A stretch of DNA of 64,000 nucleotides from Sporobolomyces roseus (lineage: Eukaryota > Basidiomycota > Microbotryomycetes > Sporidiobolales > Sporidiobolaceae). Shown here piece by piece: positions 26,107 to 38,622 of the stretch. The notes beneath the pieces were generated by a model. It was not told the origin of the DNA and did no database searches. It saw only the letters and a program-made list of their open reading frames with translations. Numbering within the stretch: the first letter of the stretch is position 1; every line of letters begins with the position of its first letter. The DNA lies in NCBI GenBank assembly GCA_016617785.1, contig JADILM010000003.1:434001-498000 (forward strand). The letters are read 5' to 3'. A program made the position numbers and the translations under genes.

Positions 26107-29100
26107 ATGGCAAACTCTCGTAAATCCAAACCATCTAATTCGAGTGGATCTTCCACCCTCCGATCTCTCCGCCATGCAGCTCCCTCTTCTTCTGCTTCTT
26201 CCTCTTCAAACTCTCGCAAAGATTCCTCCAAAAAGTTGAGATCAACCTCTACCCTCTCCGTCAAAGAGCAAATAGCAAAGAGAGCTTCGAAACCAGTCAT
26301 CAAAGGGAGGCAATTCAAATGGATCAGTCCTGCAGCGAGAATAGGAAAGATGAAGGTTAATTTGGATGCCGTGAGGGATCGAAGGGAGATGTTGGAAGGG
26401 GAAGCAGAGGGAGAAGAGGACGAGATGCATAGTTTGTTCGGTCATGCCCTCCATCAGAGTTTACTCATCAACTTGAGTATACCTTTCAATCGGTTCAATC
26501 GCAAAATCGAGAAATCAGCAAGAAGTTTACCCTTAGTCGTTCATTTCAAGAAGGAGATCGTCGAATGTATTTGTGAAGTACTTGCGGGACCTACGAATGA
26601 AGTAGAGCTTTGTGGAGAGACGATTCTCGAGTGAGTCGAACCTCGCTTTCCTTCCAATTTGTACCACTTTCTAACGCTCTCGGTTATCCTGATCAGTCTC
26701 TTACCACCACTCATCACCGATTTGTCCCATCTCTTGCTCCCTCACCTCACCCTGCTCCTGACAACTCTCATCCGCTTGACCGCTCCTTCACCTCTCCTCT
26801 CCGCGAACCCTCACATTCTCCAACGAGTCTACGACGTACTCGGTGCATTATTCAGAGATCTAGGACGGGACATCTTGGCATTGGATGAGAGTGAGAATCA
26901 GAAAGCGGGAGGATTGAAAGATATTTGGGAAGTTGTGAGAAGAGGATTGGGTGCTCCTGCGAGGGAAGAAGAGGAGGACCTTATCGAGGAGTCAAAGGAC
27001 GAGATGGAAGTGGATGGAGTTACGAATGGAGTCACGGCGGGAGAAGGATCGGATGATGATGATCAAGAGGAAATCGAAGAACCTGTCGCATCAACTTCGG
27101 CTCAACCGATTATCGACCCCACTCCTACAGTCCTCCTTCATCGAACTCTCCCCCGTAACTTTCGAACGACTCCTCAGACTCGACGATTGTTGGGAAATTC
27201 GTTCTCCTACCTCGTTCGAAAAGCGAAACCTACTTCGATGCCAGATTCTCCTTCGGAATTGACAATGTTCTTCGAGTTGGTCGTGAGGGATGTTGCGGAA
27301 GTTGAAGAGTTGGATGGTGGGGAGCGACCGAGGGGGAGAGGCGCGAAAGGAAGAGGGAAAGGAAAGGGAAAAGGAAGAGGTCAGGAAGAGGGAAACTCGA
27401 ATGTTTTCGCTGAAGGTATCACTTGGACCGTCATCGAGAGTTGTACCGTACGTTGCACGCTTCTCGCTTCGATTTCATGACCGCAGAGCTGACAGAGATC
27501 CTTTTACAGGCCGTCAACAACTTGTTACATTCTCGAACTTCCTCGATTCTACGCACTCTCATCTCGACCACTCTGTCACTACCTTCGCCCACTGCACTAC
27601 CGAGCGATATCGCAGCTCACTCCATAATCTCCCTCACTGGACACGTTCACAAGACGGAACCTCTCGAACCTGTAGCCGATTTACTCCTCAAAATGGTCGG
27701 AGATGAGCTCAAGATGCAAGGTGACACAGAAGAGAAGGATTGGGATTGTCTCGTTGTAGCGCTCAAGCTCGCTTCGTGCTTGATCGGAGTCAGAAACGGT
27801 TCAAGAACTCCTCGTGAGTCTCGCTCTCTCTCACTCGCTCTAAGAAAACATGCGGACTGATCTCGAATGATGTTCGTAGCTGCTGCGAAACCCAAGTCCT
27901 TCGCGCTTCTCACACCTCTCGCCCCTCTGCTCACCTCCACTCCCACAGCCGCTTTCCTCCAACAACTCCTCATCTTTCTCACTTCCCTCTTCCCCCAAGC
28001 TGTACTCTCCGACATCCTTTCATCCCCATTCCGAACATTCCTCGAATCCTTCTTCGTCCCCTCCGCGAGTGACTCGATCTTTGCCGCCGGTTGCACGCTC
28101 GCAAGTGTCCTCGATCAATCCGAATGGAACCTGTTCGAAACCACACTTGGAAAACACATTCTCGAATCGACAGGTCGTAATTTGGCTTCAACTGAGAAGG
28201 ACAAGGAAGCGCAAGAGTTCGGACAGGTCGATAAGAAGAAGAATAGTTTGGCGTTGTTGGCGAAATTGACAAAGAGTGATAGATTGAGGAGGTTGGTGCA
28301 GAAGGGTGGTCAGGCTGCTGCTGTGTGGGAGAAGAACGTCGGTGAAGTCTGTGAGAAAGTCATTGCTAGTTGGAGTGCTGGATTCGAGAAGGGTCAAGAG
28401 GTTGACGAAGAACAGGTGAGTTCACTTCATTGGAGTATTAGTGAATCTTACTGACCACTCCGTATCTCGCTAGACCTTCGAACTCCTCGACGTTCTCCTC
28501 ATTGCTCCTTTCCTCACCTCTCGACACCACGCTCTTTCGAAACAAATCGCTTCTCTCGCAACCATCGTTTCCTCGACTCCCGCAACTTCTGCCCGAACTG
28601 CTTTCCTTTCTTCCGCATCCTCTCCAGCCGTCATTCTCGGCACTGCTCTCTCCGCATACTCTTCGATTGCCGACATCACTCCTCCTGAAACCTCAGTCAA
28701 TCAATCGCTTGCCGATCAAGTTCAACCGATGATTCTCAACTTCTCATGGCATCGTCAAGTCATGCATGGAGTCGCTTCGCTGAATATCGCTCGACTCGCA
28801 TCAGATCGATCAGAAGAAGCCAAGACCGCCATCTACGATTCAATCTTACCGAACCTATTATCCGAAGATGCTCTCCTCCGACTTTCTTCCCTCGAAATTG
28901 CCGCAACTTTGTTCCCACCAGAAGAGACACCGGTCGCAGCGGATCTCGTAGCGAAATGTATCGAAGCGGAACAGATGCCGTTGAGTGTTCAGGGAGCGAG
29001 GGAGAAGAGTATGAAGTTGAGAAAGTTGGGATTAGTAGCGAATGGTCAGCTCGGAAGGGATGGAGAAGATGAGAAACCTGCTCTCGATATTGTCGTGCGA

Positions 29101-32100
29101 TACCTTACGGGTGTGTTCTCTATTCACTCATACCGACTCTCGACAAGCACTTATCCAATTTGATGACGATTTCCAGCTATGCTCAAGGTCAACTTCAAGC
29201 CTCTCTGGCCTGAAGCGACCGGTGCTCTCTCCCTTCTCTCAGGTCGATTCGCCGATACAGTCTGGACTGTCACGCATCGACAACTTCTCGCGGCATCAAC
29301 TCGAGGTTCAGATCTCTTCGTGGCTCGCAAACCGGAATGGGCGGAAGGAGGATCAGTGGGATCGAGCGGTATTACATTGGTGTTCGAAGACGCGCAGTTG
29401 AGGGAGTTCCACTTCGAAGATTTGCAGAATCTCGTGGTCCAGGAGGAGAGGTTGTTCGATGGAGGAATTGAAGCGGTTGAAGCGAGAGAAGAATCGTTGA
29501 TCACTGTACGTTCTACTGCCTCCTATCGTTCTGGGGGGTCAAGGGCTGACTCGAGAGGACGATCTCGCAGGCGCAAATCGCTCCAGAACGACTAGTCATC
29601 GCAAGTTACGAATCCAACCTCCTCTCCCTCTTCTGCACCATTCCCGAAATCGCTCAACGACACAGTCGAGATTACGTCGAAGTTTTCCTCGGATCGTTCC
29701 AACGAGACGATGTCATCCCAGATAAGGCGGACGACACACCTCAGTTCTTCAACGCCAGCGAGTCTTCCAAGGATCGCAAACTTCGACTTGTCGCATGGCT
29801 AGGACTATTTGCCAAACTTCACAACCCAAAAGCTCTCTACCGTTCAGCAGATCTCGACGCCCTCTTCCGTACCTTCCTCGCTTTCCCCGACATCGAAATT
29901 CAGAAGCTCGCCCTCGAATGCATCTTGCGATGGAAGATTCCCGCCGTCACCGCCAACGCCGAACGATTGAAGAGTCTACTCGACCAAACGAAGCTTCGCG
30001 ACGAACTCCTGCAATTCGTTTCGACCACAGCAGACGGAGGATTGGACCCATCTCACCGAGCCGACGTTGTCCCCCTCATCATTCGAATCACTTACGGTAT
30101 CATGACTTCACGTCTCGGTCGAGCAAGTGCAAGTTCCGGTCAAGGTCGAGCTGGTCGTCGAGCAGCTATCCTTGGAGCTCTTCGAACCTGTACTTCCGAT
30201 GAACTAGGAACTCTCGTCGACCTCACCCTCGGTCCCCTTCGCAAGCTGATCGTGACACCTCCTGGAGAACCCTTCCGATTCGCACCCGTAGCTCCTTCCG
30301 TACCTGGAAAACGACAACTCGGTTTCTTGGGTCTTCTCGCAGATATCCTTAAACATCTAGGAAAGGATCTCGTCGCAAGATGGCCTGATCTCCTCGGAGC
30401 AACCCTCAACCTCCTTCATTTCGCTCAGAAAGGTCTAGAAGGAGACGTCAAGCCGGAAGCTGTCGTTACGGACGAAGTCGAAGAGGAAGATCAGGAAGAG
30501 GAGCAAGATGAGGAGGAAGTAGGAGAGGAAACGAGACTGGCGCCCCTCCGTCACATTCGTCAAACCGCTCTCAAACGACTCGCCATGTTCTTCCGCCTCG
30601 AAGTTGACTTCGATTATCGACCATACCTTGCTGCCGCTTTCCCTTCCTTCATCTCACCTCGACTCCCGACTCTTCCCGCTGAAAACGCTCAAGCTCCCTC
30701 TGCACTCCTTGAACTCTTCGTTACTTGGGCGGTTCGACGAGATCTCGTTCGCAACCTCGTCGACTTCGATCCCTCCCTGCTCCCCTCGCTCTACGGAGTA
30801 CTCACGGTTCGAAACGTCAAACCCGCTGTCATCCTCCGAGTCTTCGATATCGTCTGGCACCTAGTCGAGTTCGCAGCGGAAGATGGAGGAAAGGACAGCG
30901 AGATCGGAAGGGAAGTCGTTCAACCGAGTGTCGATGTTCTCCTCGTTCAACTCGGCGGATTAATCGCTGTCACCTCGTCAAGTCTCGACGTCAAAGGAGA
31001 AGTCGCTCAACGACAGATCACGATTCTCTGCGCTCTCGCACCTTACGTCCACTCGCAAGAACAGGCGACAAACTTCATCACCCTCGTTACTCCCTTACTT
31101 CGCAAAACGAACAAGACCGTACCCGAAAAGGTCAAGACCGATCTTCTCAAGATTCTCACCGCTCTCTACCCTCTCGCTCGCCCCGAACCCAATACTCCTC
31201 TCTACGATCGATGCGTCGAAGTCATCTCAACCCTCTTCTCGAGCGCAAGAGCTCGAAACGCTCGTTTACAACTCGTTGCCGCTTTCAACTCTGTCGCCTC
31301 GATCGAAACCTCCTTCCAGCAAATCGCCATCGTCGTCGAAGACCTCAACTCGTACTCCGTCAAACGATCCGAAGAACCCGATTTCGACCGTCGACTCGCT
31401 GCATTCTCATTGCTCAACGAGAAACTCTACCTCACCCTTCGTCCTGCCGAATGGATCGTCATCATCTATAACATGCTCTTCTTCATTCAAGACGAGGAGG
31501 AATTGGCGATCAGGAGTAACGCGAGTTACGCACTCAGGCGTTTCGTCGAGGTTTCGGGAACGAGTGACAACGAAGGATTGAGGACGACGCTTTCGAAGAT
31601 CTACCTCCCCGGACTTCGCAACAGTCTCCGATCGAAGGTCGAGCTCATTCGATCAGAAGTTCTCGGTGTAATCGGTTATTCGGTGGAAAAGGTTGAGGGA
31701 GTGGCAGAACTCGAACAGATGAAACCGTTACTTGTCGAGGGAGACATCGAAGCGAACTGGTTCAACAACATCCTACACATTCAAAACCATCGTCGTACTC
31801 GTGCCCTTCGTCGTCTCGCTGACGAAGTCGAAGCCGAACACATCTCGAGCAAGGTCATCTCCGACTTCTTCCTTCCCCTCCTCGACCACTTCATCGTCGG
31901 CTCGGATGAGAAGAAGGATCCCGATCTCGTCAACGAAACGGTTCAATGTCTCGGTCGTCTCGCTAAGCACCTCGCCTGGTCAGCCTACTCGAAACTCACT
32001 CATCACTACCTCAAACTCGCGAGGGCTGCTGGAGCTGCACAGAAACCTTGCGTTCGAGCACTCGTATCGGTACTCAAGGGTTTCCACTTCAAGCTCGACA

Positions 32101-35100
32101 CGGAACCGAATCAACTCGCAACGACTTCGAACCGCCTTGTCCCGAACCTCCTCTCTTACCTCGAACAACGTGACGATTCCAACACCGAGATCCGAGTGCC
32201 AGTCGCCGAAGGTATCAATGCCGTCATTCAGCACATTCCTGGAGACGTCAAGGACGTTCAAGAAACCGCCCTCCTCATGTCTCTCTCCCAACTCCTCCGA
32301 TCTCGCGATCAACACGTCCGAGACCTCGTTAGATCGACGCTCAGCAACATCGTCGTCGCCAACGAGAAGGATACGCTCTCTCGTGCAATCAAGGAACTCA
32401 GGAAAGCCCTTGCTCGAGGACCTCAACTCCACGTTCTCGCCTTCACCGTTCACGCTCTCCTCGTTCGACTTGCTGAATCTCCCGACAACGTCGACTTTGA
32501 CGATGCTCTTCAACAAGCTGTACCGGTCCTCGAAGGTGATGTCTTCGGAGCGCCTAGCAAAGATCGACACTCGCCAGAATTCCGAGCAAAGACCAAGTTC
32601 CGTGAGGTTCGTTCCTTCAAGTCGCTCGACTCGTTCCAGATCCTCGCCAAAGTCATCTCTCCAACTCGAATCTCTTCCCTCCTCGCACCCTTACGAGAAG
32701 TTATGCATCAAACCGATTCAGCAAAGACGATGCGAGACGCAGAGGAGGTCTTCAAGTCTATCTCTCTCGGACTCATCGCGAACCCGAAACTCGATCCAGC
32801 TGCCACTCTCGACCTCTGCCATTCGCTCATCACTCAGAATGCCAACTTCCTCAAGAACGTCAAGACAGTTCGAAAGGGCAAGAAGGCAGCACCTGATTTC
32901 CACGTTCAGATGAACCGGGATAGCGGCGAAGTACAAGACCTCTACTCGAAGAACGCCTACCGATTCGTCTCATTCGGTCTCGAACTCTTCAACTCTGCAT
33001 TCCGAAAATCTCAATTCGATCTCGAATCTCCAGAAATCATCTCTCGCCTCGAACCTCTCCTCAGTCTCGTCGGTAACTCGCTCTACTCCGATGACCCTGT
33101 CGTATTGGCCAGGAGTATGCGAGCGACGGCTTCCCTCATTCGTTGTCCCCTTTCGAGTCGCGACAAGGCGGCCCCGGTTCTCGTCAAGCAAATGATGAAT
33201 GTCGTCGAACGCAGTGGCAGTACCGAGTCCGAACTTGCTCAATCCGCTCTTCGAACTCTCTCGACCGTTATTCGTGATTGCAAGACTGTCGTGCTGAAGG
33301 AGAAACAACTTACTTCCCTTCTCGAGGTGAGCTACTTTCCTCCTTTCTACTCCCGAGTCGAATCGGAATACTCACCCTTGTGTTCCTATCACAGCTCATC
33401 GCTCCCGATATCGAAGAAGCCGATCGACAAGCTACCCTCTTCCAACTCCTTCGTGCCATCATGTCCCGCAAATTCGTCGCTCCCGAAATTTACGATCTTA
33501 TGGACAAGGTTGCGGAGATGCTCGTCACGAATCAATCTACCAACGTTCGAGATGTCTGTCGATCGATCTACCTTCAGTTCCTCCTCGATTACCCTCAAGG
33601 TCGCGGTCGACTCAAGACTTCCCTCACTTTCCTCGTCAAAAACCTTTCGTACCAGTACGACAGCGGACGACTTTCGGTACTGGAACTCCTCTCTGCCATC
33701 CTGAGCAAGTTCGCTACTCAACTTGTTCAGGAATCTGCCGATCTCTTCTTCGTTGGACTTGTTATGGTGATTGCGAACGATGAATCGACCCGATGTCGCG
33801 AAATGGCAGCGGAACTCGTCAAGGTTCTCTTCGGTAGGATCGATACCGAAACTCGTTCGACACTCGTATCCATGCTTCACAGCTGGGCGAGCAGGAAAGG
33901 TTCCACTCAACTCGCTCGAACTGCAGTTCAACTGTTCGGTGTCGCCGTCGATGCTCTCGGAGAAGAAGGCAAGAGCTCAGCTCCTGGTGTTGTCGACGTC
34001 CTGCTCGATATCCTCACCGACAGCGAAGAGAAGCTCGAACAGGCGGAACAAGAAGGAGAAGATACCCTCGATCTCGAGAACGATTGGCAACTTCCTTACC
34101 AAGCACTTCAAGCTCTCTCGCACGTTTACCAAGCCTTCCCCGACCTCGTCTCTCCCGATCTCCGAACGAACCATTCGCTGTGGAAAGCAGTTCGAGGTCA
34201 CCTCCTTTATCCTCACATCTGGATCCGAACTTCGTCCGCTCGACTTCTCGGTACCCTCTACGCCGCGAGCTCCGCTTCTCTTCCTTCCGCCGATCTCCCG
34301 GAACGACACCCTCTCGCAACGCCCAACCTTCTCGATTCCGCTCAGAAGGGATGTCTCCAACTCAAGAGTCCCTTACTCAACGAATCCCTCGCAATGCAAA
34401 TCGTCAAGAACCTCTTCTTCGCCGCGAAATGCTTCAATGCTCGCACCGATTCGTCCAAGGCGTCTACTGAAGATGATGCAGAAGAGGAGGAGCAAGCTGT
34501 AGGAGCCGAAGCCGACGAACAACGCAAGGCTGATCCTCTGAGATGGCTCTTCACGAGGTTGTCCTACCAAACGAGACAAGCCCACACTGCTCGGCCTAGT
34601 ATGCACGATCGTGACGCCGTACGTCTCTCCCGCTCCATCAGAATCACCGTTCCAATTCAGCAGCTGACTAAATCATTCCGAAAAAAAGGGTCAATGGTCT
34701 CTTCACCCTGCTTCTATCCTTCGATTCTTCGCTGCCTGTATCTCTCACCTAGACAAGGAATCCCTCTCTCGTTTTACCATGCAACTCGCGATTCCCATCT
34801 TCCGAATTTCTGAAGATCCAAACGCCCAAGATCCTCAAATGGGTAAGCACGTCCTGATACCGCTTCGCTGATCGATCTAGCTGACTTTCTCGCCACCTGC
34901 AGCTGAATTGCAAACTCTCGCGAGAGAAGTACAAGAACTCATGCAAGCGAAGATTGGAACGACCGAGTACTCGGCAGTTCACAACGAGATTCGTAAACGT
35001 GCTGCTGAAAGGCGTAACGAGCGTAAACGAACGATCGCTCTCCAGGTGAGCTGATTCTCTCGACTACTATCGAACGACGCAAAGACTGACTCTTCGAGAA

Positions 35101-35248
35101 TGCGCAGGCTATCAACGATCCTGAAGAAGACGCGAAACGTAAATCTCGAAGGGCCGAGCAGAAGAAGAATCAGAAGAAGCGAAAGGTTGCCGCATTCGCA
35201 GATCAGAAGGAAAGGTTCGGAGATGGTTCAAAGAGGAGAAGGGAGTAG
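26107..35248 (+). CDS. UTP20: U3 snoRNP / SSU processome HEAT-repeat protein Utp20
   Basis: Very large nucleolar scaffold needed for 18S rRNA maturation. The N-terminus is Ser/Lys-rich (MANSRKSKPSNSSGSS), then GRQFKWISPAARIGKMKVNLDAV, a segment typical of Utp20 starts. Most of the protein is alpha-helical repeats. Two acidic/lysine insertions (about 26985-27090 and 27310-27390, the latter a run of GRGKGKGKGRG type) break the repeats. The single long exon about 29571-33327 carries the DRIM-type core (e.g. FNNILHIQNHRRTRALRRLADE). The C-terminus is a basic nuclear tail, RRNERKRTIALQAINDPEEDAKRKSRR and KKRKVAAFADQKERFGDGSKRRRE, typical of the family. About ten introns, several confirmed by clean frame joins such as CET-ILDLLPPL and DRDA-GQWSLHP. 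Roughly 2,800 residues, like human UTP20. Confidence 0.92.
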
Positions 35249-35399
35249 ATTTCGCTCGTTGTTTACTAGAATTCTGTTTCCTCGTTTTTGCACGCTTGTC
35301 TGTTGTAGCCTTTTTCTCTGTTCGTTCTATCTCGCAAACCTTGCATACTTGTTTACAACACATCATCAATTGAATACGACGAGAGAGAGACTAGCGCGT

Positions 35400-36673
35400 T
35401 CAGACTTCGAAACATCGCCTTCGTTCACTTCTCATCTCTGCTTTCTCTCCCTCGCTCAACTCCCATACTTTTCTCCTCTTCCTCCCACCCTCCGCTTCGT
35501 CATCCTCACTTCCAAGCACCAGTCTTCTCTCCTCCTCACTAGCTTCCCACAACTGATCAAACTCGATTTCTAATGCCAATTCCGGACCTCTTCCCGCATT
35601 CGGATTTGAAGCGAGCGCTGCAGCTGCTTTATCTTTGTCCTGACCTGGGATGCTTGATCGGTGGGACAGTGAAGTGGCTGAAGCGGGTTCGAAGGGGGAA
35701 GCTGGTGAGATCGGAGAGGGTTTTGTCGACGAGGAGGGGAGGGCAGAGGAGAGGAGAGGTGCGTTGAAGATTGTTGAGGGAATTGGTAAGACCCAGATAC
35801 GTTCTCGAAGTCGTTTGTGCTGCAGAAGTGATTGAGATTAGCGAGGGATAGTTCGAGAAAGGAAGAGGACAGAAACTCAACTCGTTCTCGATCATCTTCT
35901 ATCCGTCTTAAGATATCGTTCCTCAAGAAGTTTGTGAATGTACTGCTACTCTTCCCGTTCTCTGCTGTGCTTGAACCGTTGCCGTTTACTGTTGATTCCG
36001 ATGCTTTCGCATGATGTCTGAGTTCAAGACGCAGCCTCCATCAGCACAACGTCTTCGCAGTATTCCTGATGGACAGCTCGACGTGAGCTCACCTAGCTTT
36101 CTGTTCGTCCAGGTCCATCATGATCGAATCGAGGACTTCACTATCGACTAATCGCCTCGTTTTCCAAGATTTGAGTACCTGTGAACGATGAACCCGCTGC
36201 ATGTTCAGCGCGTTCGCTCCGTACATGTTATAGAATCAGACTGCTCACCTGCATCGCGCTCATATGATTCAGCACACCCTCCTTGCTCTCTGGCACGACC
36301 TGATTCAACACTTTCCCTAGATCCCTCTCTACCAACGCTCTATAACTCCCTTGCCCGACCAGTCCACCTACCATTCCTTTATCTACCACTTTGGGTCCTT
36401 CCTTGTCCAATACGAGGTCCAACAGGTAGAGCATGTTGATTCGATGGTTCAAATTCGGAGAGTGAGTCAATTCATCGAGGTAACAATCCCATATATCGTC
36501 TGAGCATTTCTGAGCGTGTTTGAGTGCGAAGGAAGACACTTTGGAGAGGGATTGGAGAGAGGATGAGAGTCGAGAGATCAAGGTGAGGAATTGCATTCGA
36601 ACCTGAAGAGGAGCGACCGTGAGTGTGCGGGAATTGACCAGAATGACGAGAGACGTACCTCGAAAGGATCCAT
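35400..36673 (-). CDS. CTK3: CTD kinase subunit gamma, Ctk3-like
   Basis: Regulatory subunit of the kinase that phosphorylates Ser2 of the RNA polymerase II CTD. A five-codon first exon MDPFE (start 36673) joins to VRMQFLTLISRLSSSLQSL, then VSSFALKHAQKCSDDIWDCYLDEL and LNHRINMLYLLDLVLD, a CID-like helical N-terminal domain matching the Ctk3 family. Next exons give VLKSWKTRRLVDSEVLDSIM, a Ser/Asn-rich linker, and a helix FLRNDILRRIEDDRERV. The C-terminus holds ALEIEFDQLWEASEEERR, like the DExWE-type end of Ctk3 proteins, then a basic stretch GGRKRRKVWELSEGEK, stopping at 35400-35402. About 400 residues with five introns. It is tail-to-tail with UTP20 (151 bp between stops). Confidence 0.82.
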
Positions 36674-36930
36674 GGTGAGCAAAGGTCGAATGGGTGAAGT
36701 TGAGTGAAAGGTTCAAGAGTGAAATCGAGATTTCTCTCGCAAGTCGAACTTTGGCGGAGACAAAACTTTTCTTTCGACGACAATACAAACATGGGACCGT
36801 CAAGATGACAACTAGACTAGAATGCGCGAGGCTACGACAGGATTAAGCCAATCTTGAGTTCAGAGTTCCCGGCCCTAGGCTCTGCGTTTTCTCCTTCGCT
36901 ATCGCTTCTCTGACTCGATTCTTCCGTTTG

Positions 36931-37243
36931 ATGGTTCCCTACCAGTCGCCTATCGCACTTATGGATCTTCAACGTGCTGGACATTCGAAGAAGATGATTC
37001 GAAGAGCGATGGAAGCCGTTTCGACAGCTTCGCCCGTTCGCAATTCAGCAGATTGTGTGTTCAATCCCTTTGCTTTCAGCCCGAGCTTCAGCGCCGAGAA
37101 TCAAGACTTTCGATCAGCTCTCACCGATCCCTCACGAGGTACTTTGTTTGTTGTATACATTCGAATCGATCGTTTCTGCTCGAAGCTTCGATATAAGTCC
37201 TCAGGGTGCTGACAGCTTCCTACAGCCACCGTACTACGTGCAT
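36931..37243 (+). CDS. Possible small two-exon hypothetical gene
   Basis: An ATG at 36931 opens MVPYQSPIALMDLQRAGHSK, runs to DPSR, meets a plausible intron (donor GTACTT at about 37138, branch GGTGCTGACAGC, acceptor TCCTACAG), and then stops after a few codons (ATVLRA). The product would be about 75 residues, with no recognisable domain. It lies 258 bp from the divergent CTK3 start, a normal promoter spacing in this window. It could instead be the 5' part of a longer gene running to the zinc-finger-like segment at 37602. Support is splice signals and composition only. Confidence 0.3.
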
Positions 37244-37601
37244 GACTCATGATTGGTAGCTCTGTTGGATCTCCAGATGGCTGATAAGACGACTGACTAC
37301 AGATCTAAGCAGTTTTTTGGGTCTCGGATACAGACGCTACGTCTCCTCTCCGCTCTTTCATAAGCCCCAATGCTCTACACCCACCTTAGCTTGCGTACCA
37401 CAAGGAGTGCTCTTCTGCTTTCTCAGATAACAGAATTGACAGAGGTTACAAAACAAGCTAACGTCAAAACTTTCGCAAGGAGCGACAGCAGTCGCATTCT
37501 AGATCCTATTCTCCGCCTGATGTTGCACTTACTTCTCAGCTACAGTCAAATGCATCGTTTGTGAGATCTGAACAATCTCACAATTGTAGAAGTTCCCTTC
37601 G

Positions 37602-37823
37602 ATGTGCTGGAAGTACGACGAATGCGAAACCATCAGTCGAGATGGTTGGAGTTTAACCAAGAAGAGTGAAACGAAACATAGTACCTGGCTCTGTAAGGCG
37701 ACAGAAGACGGTGGCATTGGATGCCCATTCAGAGTCACAGTCTGGGAGATGTTGGCTGGACTATCATGGAATTGTGATTGTATGAGCTGCACAGTGCGAA
37801 CGAGGCAGGCGAGGATCGATTAG
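37602..37823 (+). CDS. Zinc-finger-like short frame (FLYWCH/WRKY/FAR1-like pattern), gene limits unknown
   Basis: The frame encodes a Cys-rich segment with the order GWSLTKKSE, TWLCKA, GCPFRVTV, WNCDCMSC. The spacing 'basic strand - WxC - GCPxRV - Cys cluster' recalls the FLYWCH, WRKY-GCM1 and FAR1/MULE-type DNA-binding folds, where GCPxRV-like strands carry zinc ligands. The final His-x-His/Cys pair is not clear. Upstream there is a stop (TAG at 37588-37590) that can be bypassed by an acceptor ATTGTAG, so it may be an exon of a spliced gene. It overlaps one possible 3' exon of the gene on the other strand, so the two readings compete. Alternatives: a fragment of a transposase-linked zinc finger, or chance. 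Confidence 0.3.
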   Translation: MCWKYDECETISRDGWSLTKKSETKHSTWLCKATEDGGIGCPFRVTVWEMLAGLSWNCDCMSCTVRTRQARID

Positions 37824-38424
37824 AGACGCTCTTGATCCAGACCAATCTTCGGGAAGAGAACTCACCTGAGTCTGTAGACCATCAGGCATCGACCGCGACG
37901 AAGAACTGAGCTTGGGGTCGATTTCCTGATCGACAGCAGCGACTTTGACCCTTTCCTCGTCAGCTTCGCTCTCCCAGTCAGAGGTAGCTTCTTCGCTGAC
38001 CACGCTCGCCTGCTCGGGCGAGCGTTCAGCATCCGACTCGGGTTGCTCTCGCTTGCTAAGCTTGACGAGTTTGCCGTTATTCTCTTCGGCAGCGTCCTGC
38101 CCACAATCTCAAGCGCTCAGTGACGAAGCCCTGCCCAGCACACAGCCATGCGGGTGTTAATTTACCGCCAATACATTGTTTCGCCAGTTTTTGACCTCGC
38201 TGCTCTTGACATCGGTAGACGACTCGTTCGGCGGCGCACTGGGTTTGTTGGGAGTTCTGGAAGCGACTCCAGGCGCTACGGCGCGACTTCGAGCAATCTA
38301 AAAAGGGTCTAGGTGAGTACGGTTCGTACTAACTTTCGAAGACGAGGCGAAATACTATTCACTTTGGAAGCGGTACCTCGTCCACGGCGAGAGATAGGTC
38401 CCGTCTTCGGCTGCTGATAGCCAT
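37764..38424 (-). CDS. Unrecognised acidic low-complexity protein
   Basis: A start at 38424 gives MAISSRRRDLSLAVDE, which splices (intron about 38376-38299, 70-90 nt) into IARSRAVAPGVASRTPNKPS. A second intron (about 38164-38098) leads to DAAEENNGKLVKLSKREQ and an acidic Ser/Glu-rich stretch (TSDWESEADEERVKVAAVD). The frame reaches a TGA at 37764 if no further intron is used. A splice from GTGAGT at about 37865 would instead replace the end and run to about 37529. The frame stays open across both introns, which supports a real gene. No domain is recognisable; composition suggests a disordered nuclear or regulatory protein. The start is less certain than the body. Confidence 0.5.
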
Positions 38425-38622
38425 CGACCATCGAGAGCTGTGAGGGCTGAAAAGGGAATGAGAGAGGAGAAGTGTGAGCTGTCCTTCCTTTGTCGCAAAG
38501 ATCTCTTCTTCTCCTATCCTTCGCCCAGCTCCGCGGCATTGTTGGACAAAAGTGGGATGTTACATTTGCAACGAGTAGACTATAATAATGGTGACGACAA
38601 GACTTTGAAAGTTAAGTAGAAT

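Noticed and set aside
31732..32913. A 393-codon frame overlapping UTP20
   Set aside because: It is a shifted frame within the long UTP20 exon, rich in Arg/Ser/Thr from the underlying codon use. The UTP20 frame itself is continuous and conserved-looking.
38339..38540. A larger first exon starting MPRSWAKDRRRR for the gene at 37.8-38.4 kb
   Set aside because: That frame would need an intron of about 32 nt to reach the next exon. The frame starting at 38424 uses a normal-length intron and stays open.
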